64,000 bases of DNA from Hedera helix (lineage: Eukaryota > Streptophyta > Magnoliopsida > Apiales > Araliaceae): contig OX359264.1 of the NCBI GenBank assembly GCA_947179155.2, positions 9,712,501 to 9,776,500 of the forward strand, written 5' to 3'. Below the pieces are notes generated by a model. That model did no database searches, was not told the DNA's origin, and worked only from the letters and a program-made list of their open reading frames with translations. Positions 43,423 to 53,552 of this stretch are shown here, piece after piece. The position numbers and the translations under genes are program-made. How positions within the stretch are numbered: the first letter of the stretch is position 1; each line of letters starts with the position of its first letter.

Positions 43423-44642
43423 CAGGGGTAAATGTATATAGGAGACAAGGGAGACACCTACCTCTGTTGAGTTTTTTTTTTTTTTTCTCCTTGTTTTTTA
43501 GGTGTATGGGAAAAAATATAATTTAACAAATTTAGGGAGAGTAATGTAGACTACATTTCAGATTACTATTAACATTTTTCATATTATATCAGTGTTTTTA
43601 TATGACTGATTTTCTATGCATTTGGCTCATTCTGGTTACATGATTGGTTGTCTTAGATGTTCAGTGATCATTAGAAATATAACACTTTTTTTTTATTTCA
43701 TCTTTGTTATTCATTTATTTTAATTCTTCCATCTTCTTTGCGATAGCCACTTGGTCTTTCTAGCTTCATTCTGAGTCACTGGTCCTAATCATAATTTTAA
43801 TTTATGGGTTGATTTTGATATATTTTGGCTTGATTTTGTTTGAATATAGGAAGTAAATTTGGTTTGCGATTTTAAGAAGACATTAATATTGAACGGTTGA
43901 AATTGTATTTCTTTGGAGAATCGTTCAAATTGAACTATGGCAAATAAGTTTATGAATTATCTCTTGAGTCTTAACTCATGTTTTTATTCTGATAGTTTTT
44001 TTTTAGTTTGGATTATGAATATTTATTTTTTTGTGTTTTAGAATTTTATTTATATTACGATATGCATAAATTAGTGGCTTGTTTGGGGTTATTAATTGTA
44101 TCATGTGTTGATTGATTTTGGCATTCATAATATATTTGCCAAATTCAAACGTTCCAAAACTAAATCATCGGCATCACAATCCATCCGAGTGGATGAGACT
44201 ACTCAAAATCTCTCAAATAAATTTTTTATCAAAGAATCATCTCTCAAAATACCAATTCTCAATCTCAAGTTGAATCCGCTATAGAAGATGTACTTGCTGC
44301 TAATCCGGAATTAAGACCATCTATAATGAAATATAATGCTAATAAGAGAGATAGTATTCGTCGAGGATATTTGCTTAAGGCCCCTTATCAATCAATTATA
44401 TTGAAAATGATGTATTTGAAACTATTGATAATAAAACTATCTTAGAACATTTTCAAGTTATGGGGTCTAGGAGGATAGCGTTGTAATTTGTAATTATTAT
44501 AATTCGTTAATATTATGATTAGTTCAAGTTTTTTTTATTTAACTTCAACAAAAAAATTAGTTACTAGTTAAAATCAATTATCAAAAAAAAAAAAAAAGTT
44601 AAAATTTACCCCTACTGGATAAAATTTCTAGATCTGCCCCTG
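43423..44642 (+). mobile_element. Non-autonomous hAT element, TSD GCTATTGT
   Basis: The left end is CAGGGGTAAATG and the right end reads, reversed, CAGGGGCAGATC. GCTATTGT is present at 43415-43422 and 44643-44650, a perfect 8-bp duplication as made by hAT transposases. The 1220-bp element has poly-T and poly-A tracts and a short relic of transposase coding sequence. It is too short to be autonomous. TIRs match well only over the outer CAGGGG plus a few further bases. Confidence 0.9.
44140..44420 (+). pseudogene. hAT transposase N-terminal fragment
   Basis: The frame from 44266 reads VESAIEDVLAANPELRPSIM, then KYNANKRDSIRRGYLLKAPY. The pattern DPxLRxxIxxYxxNxRDxIRRxYL is typical of the N-terminus of plant hAT transposases with a TTF-type zinc finger (recalled, not searched). 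The upstream piece 44096-44284 in another frame has a basic FKRSKTKSSASQ. The zinc finger, catalytic core and dimerisation domain are all missing. It confirms that the surrounding element came from an autonomous hAT by internal deletion. Confidence 0.7.
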
Positions 44643-44650
44643 GCTATTGT

Positions 44651-45797
44651 TATAAGATCAATACCAAATCAAGTTATTTTGTATTACATACTTTGTATCT
44701 ACTTTTTTAATTTAACTATATTTTATTATCATAACAGAACTACTCGTTACACAATACTATGTTGGACAATTGCTATTGTTTCCAGGTCAATTCAAGGTGC
44801 CAAATTATAATTTTATTTTTATATGTATATGGTATTAAGATATTTTTCGAATCATATTCAGAAAAGATCGAATTGCTATTATTAAAAGGAAAAGTTCTAT
44901 TTTTAATAAGAATATTTTTTTGGAAAGGAATATACTTGTAGTACAAGATTTGTTTTGAAAGTGTCCTATTTTTAATAAAAATATTTATTATATGCCAGAG
45001 TCCGATTTTGAATAGGAAGAGCAGAGAGTTGTGGATACTCTATAAATAGAATATTATATTTGACTGTTGAAGTATAGCACAATCAAACATCTTGTAGTAT
45101 CATAAGAGTTGAGAGAGGGTGTGACACCGGACACAAGATAGCGATTATCCTATAGCAAATTTAGCAGCAATTTTTTTTTTTACAGACAATGGAAGTAAGA
45201 AGAAATCCTAAAGAAACTTAGAGAGAATTCTCAAGCTCTTAGATTTAAAATTAACAATATATTCAACCACTTCAATTAACCCACAAGTCGGGTTATATAG
45301 CTAAGATGTGCTTGGGTGTCAAGAAAGAAAATATCCTAAAAGGAATATTTTAAAAATAAAAGTAATAAAAAATATGCCAAAATCCTAAAAACATGCCACG
45401 TAGCTGGTCCCCATGTCTCACTCCACTTTCTTGTTAGTTAATATGCGTGCATAATAATAATCCCTAAAAATATGCCACGTACTAACAAAAGGAATTTAAC
45501 TATGGAAAGGGCTCTGACCCACGTGCTAATAAACTGTGAAGAAAACAAACTATTGAAAATAACTGGAATGATAGTAATGTCCGAAGCCAAACTCAAATAA
45601 TATTCGAACTTGAAGTTGAATTGCCGCAGTCGATACTTTCCAAACCTTTAACTTAGTAGTAAAACCCCAAAGTCGAACTGCGAAGTCATTAATACTTACT
45701 ATTCTTGTGATGATCCTAATCCTCCAAATAGTTCAATGACATTAATGCATTATTTGCCAAGTCGACATCGTCAGACTAAGAACCCCTGTATCAGTCA
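44651..45797. other. Intergenic, possible old LTR promoter
   Basis: CTCTATAAATAGAATATT at about 45039-45056, followed by TTGTAGTATCATAAGAGTTGAG, looks like a pol II or Copia-type LTR promoter, but no LTR ends or coding region were found. ACAATTGCTATTGT near 44766 repeats the hAT target. No gene is recognised. The stretch 45140-45790 holds no feature I can name. Confidence 0.4.
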
Positions 45798-47063
45798 TGT
45801 AAGACCTCGAATTTTATCAAATACAAAATTTAATTTTTCTTTATATATATATTTCTTCCTGAAACAGTAAGTGATTAAATTGATAAAGTTAAAAGTTAAG
45901 GATATTATATGCAAATTTTATTTTGTCGAACAATATTCGTTTCGTCGAACAATATTCGTTTTGTCAGAAAATATTCATTTTGTCGGGGAATATTTGGGTC
46001 GTACGACGGCGCCGAAATAACTAATCATTGGTGGACCCCACAACGGAATATTTGTCGGATATAGAAAATAACAGAAGTAACATTTTTAAATAAAAATGGT
46101 CAACGGTGTTATCACTTTTAACTGTTAAAATACCGGTGATAAAAGAATAGTAGCATATGGTATTTTATGGTATTTTACTATAGCACATGGTATTCTACAG
46201 TAGCACACGGTATTGCAAAGTGTCTCATATTATTGATCTGATAACGTGGTCATTGCACAGTATTCATCAATAATTGTTATTACACAGTATTTTGCATTAT
46301 TGATTCAATAATTGTCATTACACTGTATTTTGTATTTTATATCATTGAATCAATAATTGTTATTGCACTGTATTTTAAAATTATTGAACCTAATAATTGT
46401 CACAATAGCAAATATACAGTAATTTATATTATTAAATTAATAATAATTTGTAATGTGTTTCTTACATTATTGTTGAATTATTGTTGTAGCATTATTTTAT
46501 TATATATGTTGGACCCACAGGAAGAAATATATATAAAAAAAATTAATTTTATTATTATTTTGAATAGTAAACATGTGGGCCCTCTGTGAGGGTCAATGAG
46601 AAATAAAAATTGTGCTGAAATTTGTTGGGTTGATGAAGAGAGAAAAAGCAGCGGCTGCTGCTGCCTTTGCTGAATTCTCAGTACTGGTATGCCACACGCC
46701 AGCTGCCACCTACAGCACATAGTACCATCTTTTCTCCTATAAATAGCTTGCTCAGCTGAATAGAAAAATCACACCTAAAACATAAAATTTTTCTACAAGT
46801 ATTTTGTGAGTTTTCTCTGAAAATAGTAAGGTTATCTGGAGTGTTTGCAAATTAAAAGGAGTGCAGGAATTTTTCAAGTTGATCTACCTCATTTTTGTCA
46901 ATATCCAGTCACGTGATAAGGTAAGGGGTATCATTCTTTTCATCATCATAAATGGATATTATCTTCTTTCTTACTTGTAAGGGATATCATCTTTTTCATC
47001 TTCCATTATTCAAACATACTACGGTAAGGGATATCATTTCTTTTATACTCTTAAACTTACTAT
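45798..47063 (+). repeat. Outer element 5' LTR, left part
   Basis: It starts TGTAAGACCTCGAATTTTATC. A series of ACAATATTCGTTT repeats lies near 45930-45990, CACGGTATT words near 46150-46215 and TTATTGAxxCAATAATTG-like repeats at 46265-46440. TATA box CTATAAATA lies at 46737-46745. The sequence breaks after ACTAT at 47063 and resumes at 56159. Confidence 0.88.
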
Positions 47064-49293
47064 TATAAGACCCCGAATTTTATGATATACAAAATTTAAT
47101 TTATCTTCATATATATTTTTTCATGAAACAGTAAGTGGTTAAATTGATAAAGTTAAAAGTTAAGGATGTTATGTGCAAATTTTATTTTGTCAGACAATAT
47201 TCGTTTTGTCGGGAAATATTCATTTTGTCAGGGAATATTCGATCGTACAACGGCGCCGAAATAACTAATCATTGGTGGACCCCACAAAGAAATATTTGTC
47301 GGATATAGAAAACGACAAAAGTAACATTTTAAAATAAAAATAGTCAACGGTGTTATCACTTTTAACTGCTAAAATACCGGTGATAAAAGAATAGTGGAAT
47401 ATGATATTTTATGGTATTTTACTGTAGCACACGGTATTCTACAGTAGCATACGGTATTGCACAGTATCTCATATTATTAATCTGATAACGTGGCCATTGC
47501 ACAATATTCATTAATAATTGTTGTTGCACAGTATTTTGTATTATTGATTCAATAATTATCATAACACTATATTTTATATCATTGAATGAATAATTGTTAT
47601 TGCACTGTATTTTAAAATTATTGAACCTAATAATTGTCACAGTAGCAAATACACAGTAATTTACATTATTAAATTAATAATGATCTGTAACGTGTTTCTT
47701 ACGTTATTGTTGAATTATTGTTGTAGCATTATTTTATTATATATGTAGGATCCACATGAAGAATAAATAAATTTAAAAAAAATAATTAATTTTTATTATT
47801 TTGAACAGTATACATGTGGGCCCTCTGTGGGGGCCACATGAGAGTTGGTATGGAATTTTGGTTGCTGAAGTTTAATGAAAACAGCTAGGTTGTTGCTGTA
47901 TTTCAGCACTGGCGTGCCGCACGCTAGCTGCTCACCTACCGCATAATAACTTCTTTTCTCCTATAAATAGCTTACTCAGCTGAATAGAAAAATCACACAT
48001 AAAACATAAAAAAATTTCTACAAGTATTTTATGGGTTTTCTATAAGAATAGTAAGGTTATCTTGAGTGTTTGGAAATTAAGAGGAGAGCAGAAAATTTTC
48101 AAGTAAGTGTTTTATTAAAGTGTAGTAATTGCATAAATACCTATTTCACACGGTATTCACAAATCTTCCTTTAGAAGACTATTCTTTGAGAAGATTTATT
48201 TTTAAAAAACTTTCTTTGAAAGATTTATTTTGAAATATTATTTCAAAAATTATTTTTGAAATTATTATTTTACACTACAAAAATTTGTATGATATAAATA
48301 ATTTTGATAGTTCATAATATATGAGTTATCATACACCTTGAAATTTATATGTGATAACTACTAATTATATTTTAGATATAGAGGTTGATCAACCTCATTT
48401 TTATCAATATCCAGTCACGTGATAAGGTAAGGGGTATCATTCTTTTTATCATCATAAATGGTATTATTTTCTTAGTTGTAAGGGATACCATCTTTTTCAT
48501 CTTCCATTATTCAAACTTACCACGGTAAGGGATATCATTTCTTTTATACTCTTAAACTTACTATGGTAAGTATTATTCGGTAAAACTTTTGAAATGATTA
48601 TATGTTCCTTAATAGTTTGCGCTTCATTTAATATCATTTCAATTGCTCCTTCCTATTTACGTAAACCTTTCTATTGAACTGTAACCGTTATTTTGAACTG
48701 TGGATCTTGAATATCATTTTTGAATTTCACTCCACATCATGTTGATAATTTTGATATTATTTGAATCTGCACAAAGTAAAATTATAAACTTTCGATATTT
48801 ATTGTTTACCCTGTTTCTTTTGTTCATTATTAATATCTCTGTTATTATTCTAATAATCAAGAATTAAATTGTTGTGGATATCTGTGGCCTAGGGCATACA
48901 TTGAATAAAGGTGTTGATAGGTTAAATGCGTTAATAGGTTAAAGGCGATATATTTGATAATGTGTCTTTTAAGGCACGTGGTGAATGTTCTCTTTGGCCT
49001 AGGGCAAAGATGAATTGTTGTTTGGTATGATTATGACCAAACCCTTTCATTTTGTTCCATTATTTTTCAACAGGAGATGATAGAGTAACTGGGTCTAGTC
49101 GGGGGATGAAGTGATGATCCGAGTTATAGCTATATTAGTCTTTATAAGTTGTAAAATAGTGTGACAATAATAATAAAGACATAGTTGTGTATTTTTTTGA
49201 ATATTGTACGGTGATACGTTGTATTGTAATAGTTGTTATGTATTTTGACAACTCAAGTTTGGGCTGTGTGGGCCCAGGTTTGGGGGTGTCACA
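47064..49293 (+). repeat. Nested element 5' LTR
   Basis: TATAAGACCCCGAATTTTATG to GGGGGTGTCACA, 2230 bp. TATA box at 47961-47969. Compared with the 3' LTR it lacks the segment between TATGACCAAA (near 49044) and the region leading to CAACAGGAGATGATA. Confidence 0.9.
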
Positions 49294-49295
49294 GT

Positions 49296-49307
49296 TGGCA
49301 TCAAAGC
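49296..49307 (+). promoter_or_regulatory. Degenerate tRNA-Met PBS of nested element
   Basis: TGGCATCAAAGC follows the LTR by two bases. It differs from the TGGTATCAGAGC of the outer element (57290) at two positions, both explicable as transitions after insertion. Confidence 0.8.
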
Positions 49308-49493
49308 TTAAGGATATGGTCTTTAATGGAGATCTGGAATTAGAACTAGGAGGGAAGAGACGAATAGAATCAGTCACTAGTGTGTCCCACCTAAATTAGA
49401 TTTTGTTATCTAACGAGGCGATTTGAATATAAGGACAAAAAGTGATGAGTCAGTCTGTTTAACTAACATTTATTTTGTGACCACAGTTAAAGT

Positions 49494-50111
49494 ATGGCAT
49501 CTGAAAATCAGGAAGTTAACTATGAAATGCCGGAAGCCAATGTCGCTGGGAATTAAGAGGCCACAAACAATTCTCCTGCAAACTCAGAGTTGAATCTTTT
49601 GCCTAAGGCAAAATTTATTCTTGTTCTATTCAGGAAGGATAAAGGTGAAAGCTCTACTACAGTCGTTCTAGATCCGTTCTTAGAAGCAATTAAAGGATGT
49701 AATGAACTTGTGGAAATTATTGTCTTTAATCTGCTCACTAATTGGGAGAGTCATATCACCTGGTTATGCTTTATAATAAAGGATCAGAATATATAGACTT
49801 TTCATATTAGTCTTTGGTATTTATGGTGTTCCAATTATGATTTTAAAGATTATTTAAAAATGATGTTTCTATACTTTTGGGAGTTACAATTTAAAGGAAT
49901 TCAGGTTAAGTTAGTTACTATCGTGGAAACTGCAGTCTATCGAAAATACTATTTTAATGGAAATTATTGGTACATTACTACTGATGAAGTCGATGAACTC
50001 GAGAAACAGTTTGTTAGAAAATTATTTAGTGGTATTCCCATGGTTGAAATACGTGAAGATCCGGATGAAGTATTCGGGATTCGATTTGACGATAACAGTC
50101 AAGAAACCAAA
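49494..50111 (+). pseudogene. Gag start fused to an unrecognised coding segment
   Basis: The ATG at 49494 opens ENQEVNYEMPEANVAGN, the same N-terminus as the outer element's gag, with the same TAA (49554-49556). After SPANSE, at about 49587, homology to gag ends. One reading frame continues for about 175 codons to TGA 50112 with only one stop (TAG 49794). It includes FILVLFRKDKGESSTTVVLD, FWELQFKGIQVKLVTIVET and YYFNGNYWYITTDEVDELEK. None of this matches Gag, and the zinc knuckles are absent. Homology to the outer element resumes near 50100 just before the protease. I do not recognise the segment; a captured gene fragment is possible. The function is unknown. Confidence 0.65.
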
Positions 50112-50577
50112 TGAAGTGATAACCGATAAGCTATTCATAAATTCTCGTGAAGTCTACTCCCTGTTAGATACTAGCTCTATCCATTCTTTTATCTCACCTG
50201 CATATGCTCAACGTTTAAACTTAACTCCTGAAAATTTGGACTTTGACTTATCAGTTGAAACCCTATCAGGAGAAATGGCCATTACATCTACTGTATAAAA
50301 ATCTTGCCTAGTTCAAATCAACAATCTCACATTACCCATTGACCTTATTTATTTGAAAATGCATGATTTTGATGTGATTTTAGTAATTGATTGGTTGAGT
50401 ACCCATCATGCTAAAATTGATTGTTTTCATAAGATTATCAGTTTTCATATTCCTAATCAACCTGTCATAAAAATTCAAGCAACTAAACCATTGAAATTTA
50501 CAACTGTTATTTCTAGTCATAAAACCATTCGTTTATTGAAAAACGGATGTTAAGTCTTTTTAGCTCATGTTACTGAT
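50112..50577 (+). pseudogene. Nested element aspartic protease
   Basis: The frame reads LFINSREVYSLLDTSSIHSF, where the active site is D-T-S instead of D-T-G (the outer copy keeps DTGS). FDVILVIDWLSTHHAKIDC follows in 50353-50553. A TAA after TSTV (50296-50298) is shared with the outer copy, and another at 50551-50553 is private. It would have matured Gag-Pol. Inactive by active-site change and stops. Confidence 0.85.
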
Positions 50578-51291
50578 TTGAACAAAAACACGTCAAACTT
50601 GAATGATTTTCCCATTGTTAATGAGTTTTTTGACATTTTTCCTGAGGAACTTCCTGACTTACCCCCAAACCGAGAAATTGAATTCTGTATTGATCTTGAA
50701 TCCGGTACTAAGCCCATTTCCAAAGCCCCATACCGAATGGCTCCCATTGAACTTCAAAAGTTAAAAGTCCAATTACAAGAATTGTTGGATACTGGTTTCA
50801 TTCGTCCGAGTGCATCATCTTGGGGTGCTCCTGTTCTGTTTGTGAGGAAGAAAGAAGGGAGTATGAGATTGTGGATTGACTACCGAGAATTGAATCATGT
50901 CACCATAAAAAACAAGTACCCGTTACCTCGGATTAATGACATGTTTGATCAATTGCAGGGTGCTCAACATTTCTCAAAGATTGATCTTCGTTCTGGATAT
51001 TATCAGTTAAAGGTTAAAGCTGAGGAAATTCCAAAGATTGCTTTCAGAACTCGTTATGGTCATTATGTGTTCTCAGTCATGCATTTTGGACTAACCAATG
51101 CTCCTGCAGCTTTCATGGACATGATGAACCGAATATTCAAAGAATATTTGGATCATTTTGTGGTTGTCTTTATTGATGACATCCTCATATACTCCAAGAG
51201 TTGTGAGGATCATGAGCAACACCTGAAATTGATACTACAAAAGCTTCGCGAGAACAAATTATATGCCAAGTTAAAGAAATGTGAGTTCTGA
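50578..51291 (+). pseudogene. Nested element reverse transcriptase
   Basis: An open stretch of 237 codons: EIEFCIDLESGTKPI, APYRMAPIELQKL, DYRELNHVTIKNKYPLPRIN, FSKIDLRSGYYQLKV, FGLTNAPAAFMDMMN and the active site VVVFIDDILIYSK with both Asp kept. The residue before IDYREL is Trp (LWIDYREL) where the minus-strand copy has Cys. The chain stops at TGA 51289, a TGG in the outer copy. The first Met is not a real start; the domain was part of Gag-Pol. The best preserved RT domain in the window. Confidence 0.9.
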
Positions 51292-51950
51292 CTTGAGGAA
51301 GTCACGTCCCTTGGGCATGTAATTTCAAAAAAGGGAATATCGGTTGACCCTGCGAAGATTGAAGTAATACTTAATTGGGAACAACCCAAGATAATAATGA
51401 AAGTCTGAAGCTTTCTAGGCCTAGTTGGTTATTATCGGAGATTCGTATAAAGATTTTCTCGAATCGCCACTCCATTAACTCAGCTTACTCAAAAAAGCAC
51501 CAAATTCGTATGGAGTGAGGAATGCGAGAAAAGTTTTCAAGAACTCAAGAGGAGACTTGTTTCAGCTCCTGTTCTGACCATACCATCAGGATCGGGAGAA
51601 TTTGTTATCTACAGCGATGCTTCAGGAAATGGTCTAGGTTGTGTTCTTATGCAATATGGGAAGGTTATAGCCTATGCCTCTCGATAACTCAAAGATTATG
51701 AGACAAATTACTCTACTCTTGATCTAGAGTTGGCAGCGGTCGTTTTCGCGTTGAAGATCTAGAGACACTACTTGTACGGAGAAAAAATGGATATCTATAC
51801 GGATCATAAAAGCCTCAAGTATTTCTTCACTCAAAAGGAACTCAACATGCGACAACGACATTAACTTGAGTTGTTGAAGGATTATGATCACACCATTCAG
51901 TATCACCCGGGAAAAGGCAAACGTTGTAGCTGACGCTTTGAGCAGAAGAT
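51292..51950 (+). pseudogene. Nested element RNase H
   Basis: Read with stops: VISKKGISVDP, SFLGLVGYYRRF, then EFVIYSDASGNGLGCVLMQ, LELAAVVFALKI (TAG) RHYLYGEK, MDIYTDHKSLKYFFTQKE and VVADALSRRSY. Catalytic acidic positions remain. Stops include TAG at about 51760 (also in the outer copy) and TAA at 51862-51864, which is TGG in the outer copy. A one-base shift occurs near 51910 (GGGAAAAGG). Confidence 0.82.
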
Positions 51951-53540
51951 CTTATGCGAGTACAAGTGCACTGCCGACAACACAAAAGTGTATTTTATAT
52001 GATTTACAAAAGATGGAGATAGAGCTAAAGATACCAAGGACCCATTTGAAAATTGCGCACGTGCGAGTAGAATCGGCTTTAATTGATAAAATTAAAGCTG
52101 CTCAAGCTACTGATCTGGAACTGATGAACATGATGAAGAAAGTACAAGAAGGTGCCATTCTCGAAGCAAGAATCGACGAGAAAGGAATACTTCGAGTCAA
52201 CTCTTGGCTCTGTGTTCCTAACGATCCTGAATTGAAGCATAAAATCATGATGGAGGTATACAACACGCCGTTTGCAATCCACCCAGGAGGTACCAAGATG
52301 TATCGTGATCTTCGACATACATTTTGGTGGAACAATATGAAAAGGGAGATTGCAGAGTTTATTTCAAGATGCCTAAGCTGTCAACATGTCAAGGTAGAGC
52401 ATCAAATGCCTAAGGGTCCATTACAACCACTTGAGATTCCCGAATAGAACTAGGAACATATCAATATGGACTTCATAACGGGTCTTCCCAAAGTTTCTCA
52501 AGACTTAGATGCAATTTGGATCATCGTAAATAAATTGACCAAATCAGCTTATTTCTTACCTATACAAGAAAAATTTTCACTTGAAATTCTTGCCAGTATG
52601 TACATAAATGAGATTGTGAAATTGCATGGCATGCCAGTTTTCATAGTTTCTGATCGAGATCCTAGATTCACTTCACGCTTTTGTATTAGTCTACAAAAAG
52701 CTATGGGCACGGAACTACGTTTTAGTTCTGCATACCATCCTCAAACGGACGGACAATTAGAAAGGACGAAACAGACCCTCGAAGATCTTTTGAGACTTTG
52801 CGTACTAGACTTCAAAGGAAGTTGGGATAAGTACTTACCATTGGTTGAATTCTCCAACAACAACAGTTACCAAACAAGTATAGGCATGGCTTCATTCGAG
52901 GCTTTATATGGCTGCAAGTGTCGCTCTCCAGTATGTTAGAATGAGGTAGGAGAAGCAAAACTGTTGGGACCTGAATTGGTACGCTTGACAACAGAAGAGA
53001 TTCAAATGACCCGACAACGAATACAGATCGCACAAGAACGACAAAAGAGTTATGCTGATCTTCATCGAAGGGACGAAAGTTTCAACATTGGAGACCATGT
53101 ATGTTTACGTGTTTCCCCATGGAAAGGAGTTATGAGATTCGAAAAGAGAGAAAAACTCAACCCCCGATTTATTGGTCCATTTGAAATCCTCGATCACGTA
53201 GGAACCGTGACCTACAAACTAGCTTTACCGCCAAGTATGTCCCGCATCCATAACGTTTTTTACATATCTATGTTACGTAAATATGTGAAGGACCCAAGCC
53301 ACATCATTGACTTAGAACCGAAAGTTATAGTAGATGATTTAACGTACAATGAGGTACCTGTTAAGATCCTAGATAAGAAGGAGTAGATCTTACGCTCAAA
53401 GGTTATACCTCAAGTTAAGGTTTTATGGAGGAATCAAGATACTGAGGAAATGACCTAGGAGCTAGAATCTGAGATGAAATCTAAATATCCTTACCTCTTC
53501 GAAATGCCAAGTACGTTAATTTCGGGGACGAAATTTCATA
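51951..53540 (+). pseudogene. Nested element integrase with chromodomain-like tail
   Basis: The HHCC finger spans 52260-52390 (HPGGTKMYRDLRHTFWW, then SRCLSCQHVK). The core at 52466-52939 has MDFITGLPKVSQ, IVSDRDPRFTSRF and AYHPQTDGQLERTKQTLED, so the D, D and E residues are kept. The C-terminal domain at 52964-53386 has GDHVCLRVSPWKGV and LNPRFIGPFEIL. The tail SKVIPQVKVLWRNQDTEEM resembles the chromodomain of Tekay/Del elements, which targets marked chromatin. Stops at 52445, 52451, 52937, about 53384 and 53456 break it. All but one correspond to TGG in the outer copy; the one at about 53384 replaces CAG. Confidence 0.88.
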
Positions 53541-53552
53541 AGGAGGGGAAGT
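53538..53552 (+). promoter_or_regulatory. Polypurine tract of nested element
   Basis: ATAAGGAGGGGAAGT directly precedes the 3' LTR and serves as plus-strand primer. The outer element has ATAAGGAAGTGAGGT at the same place (61932-61946). Confidence 0.82.

Noticed and set aside
44990..45130. Possible Copia LTR or gene promoter with CTCTATAAATAGA
   Set aside because: No LTR ends, PBS or coding region can be tied to it.
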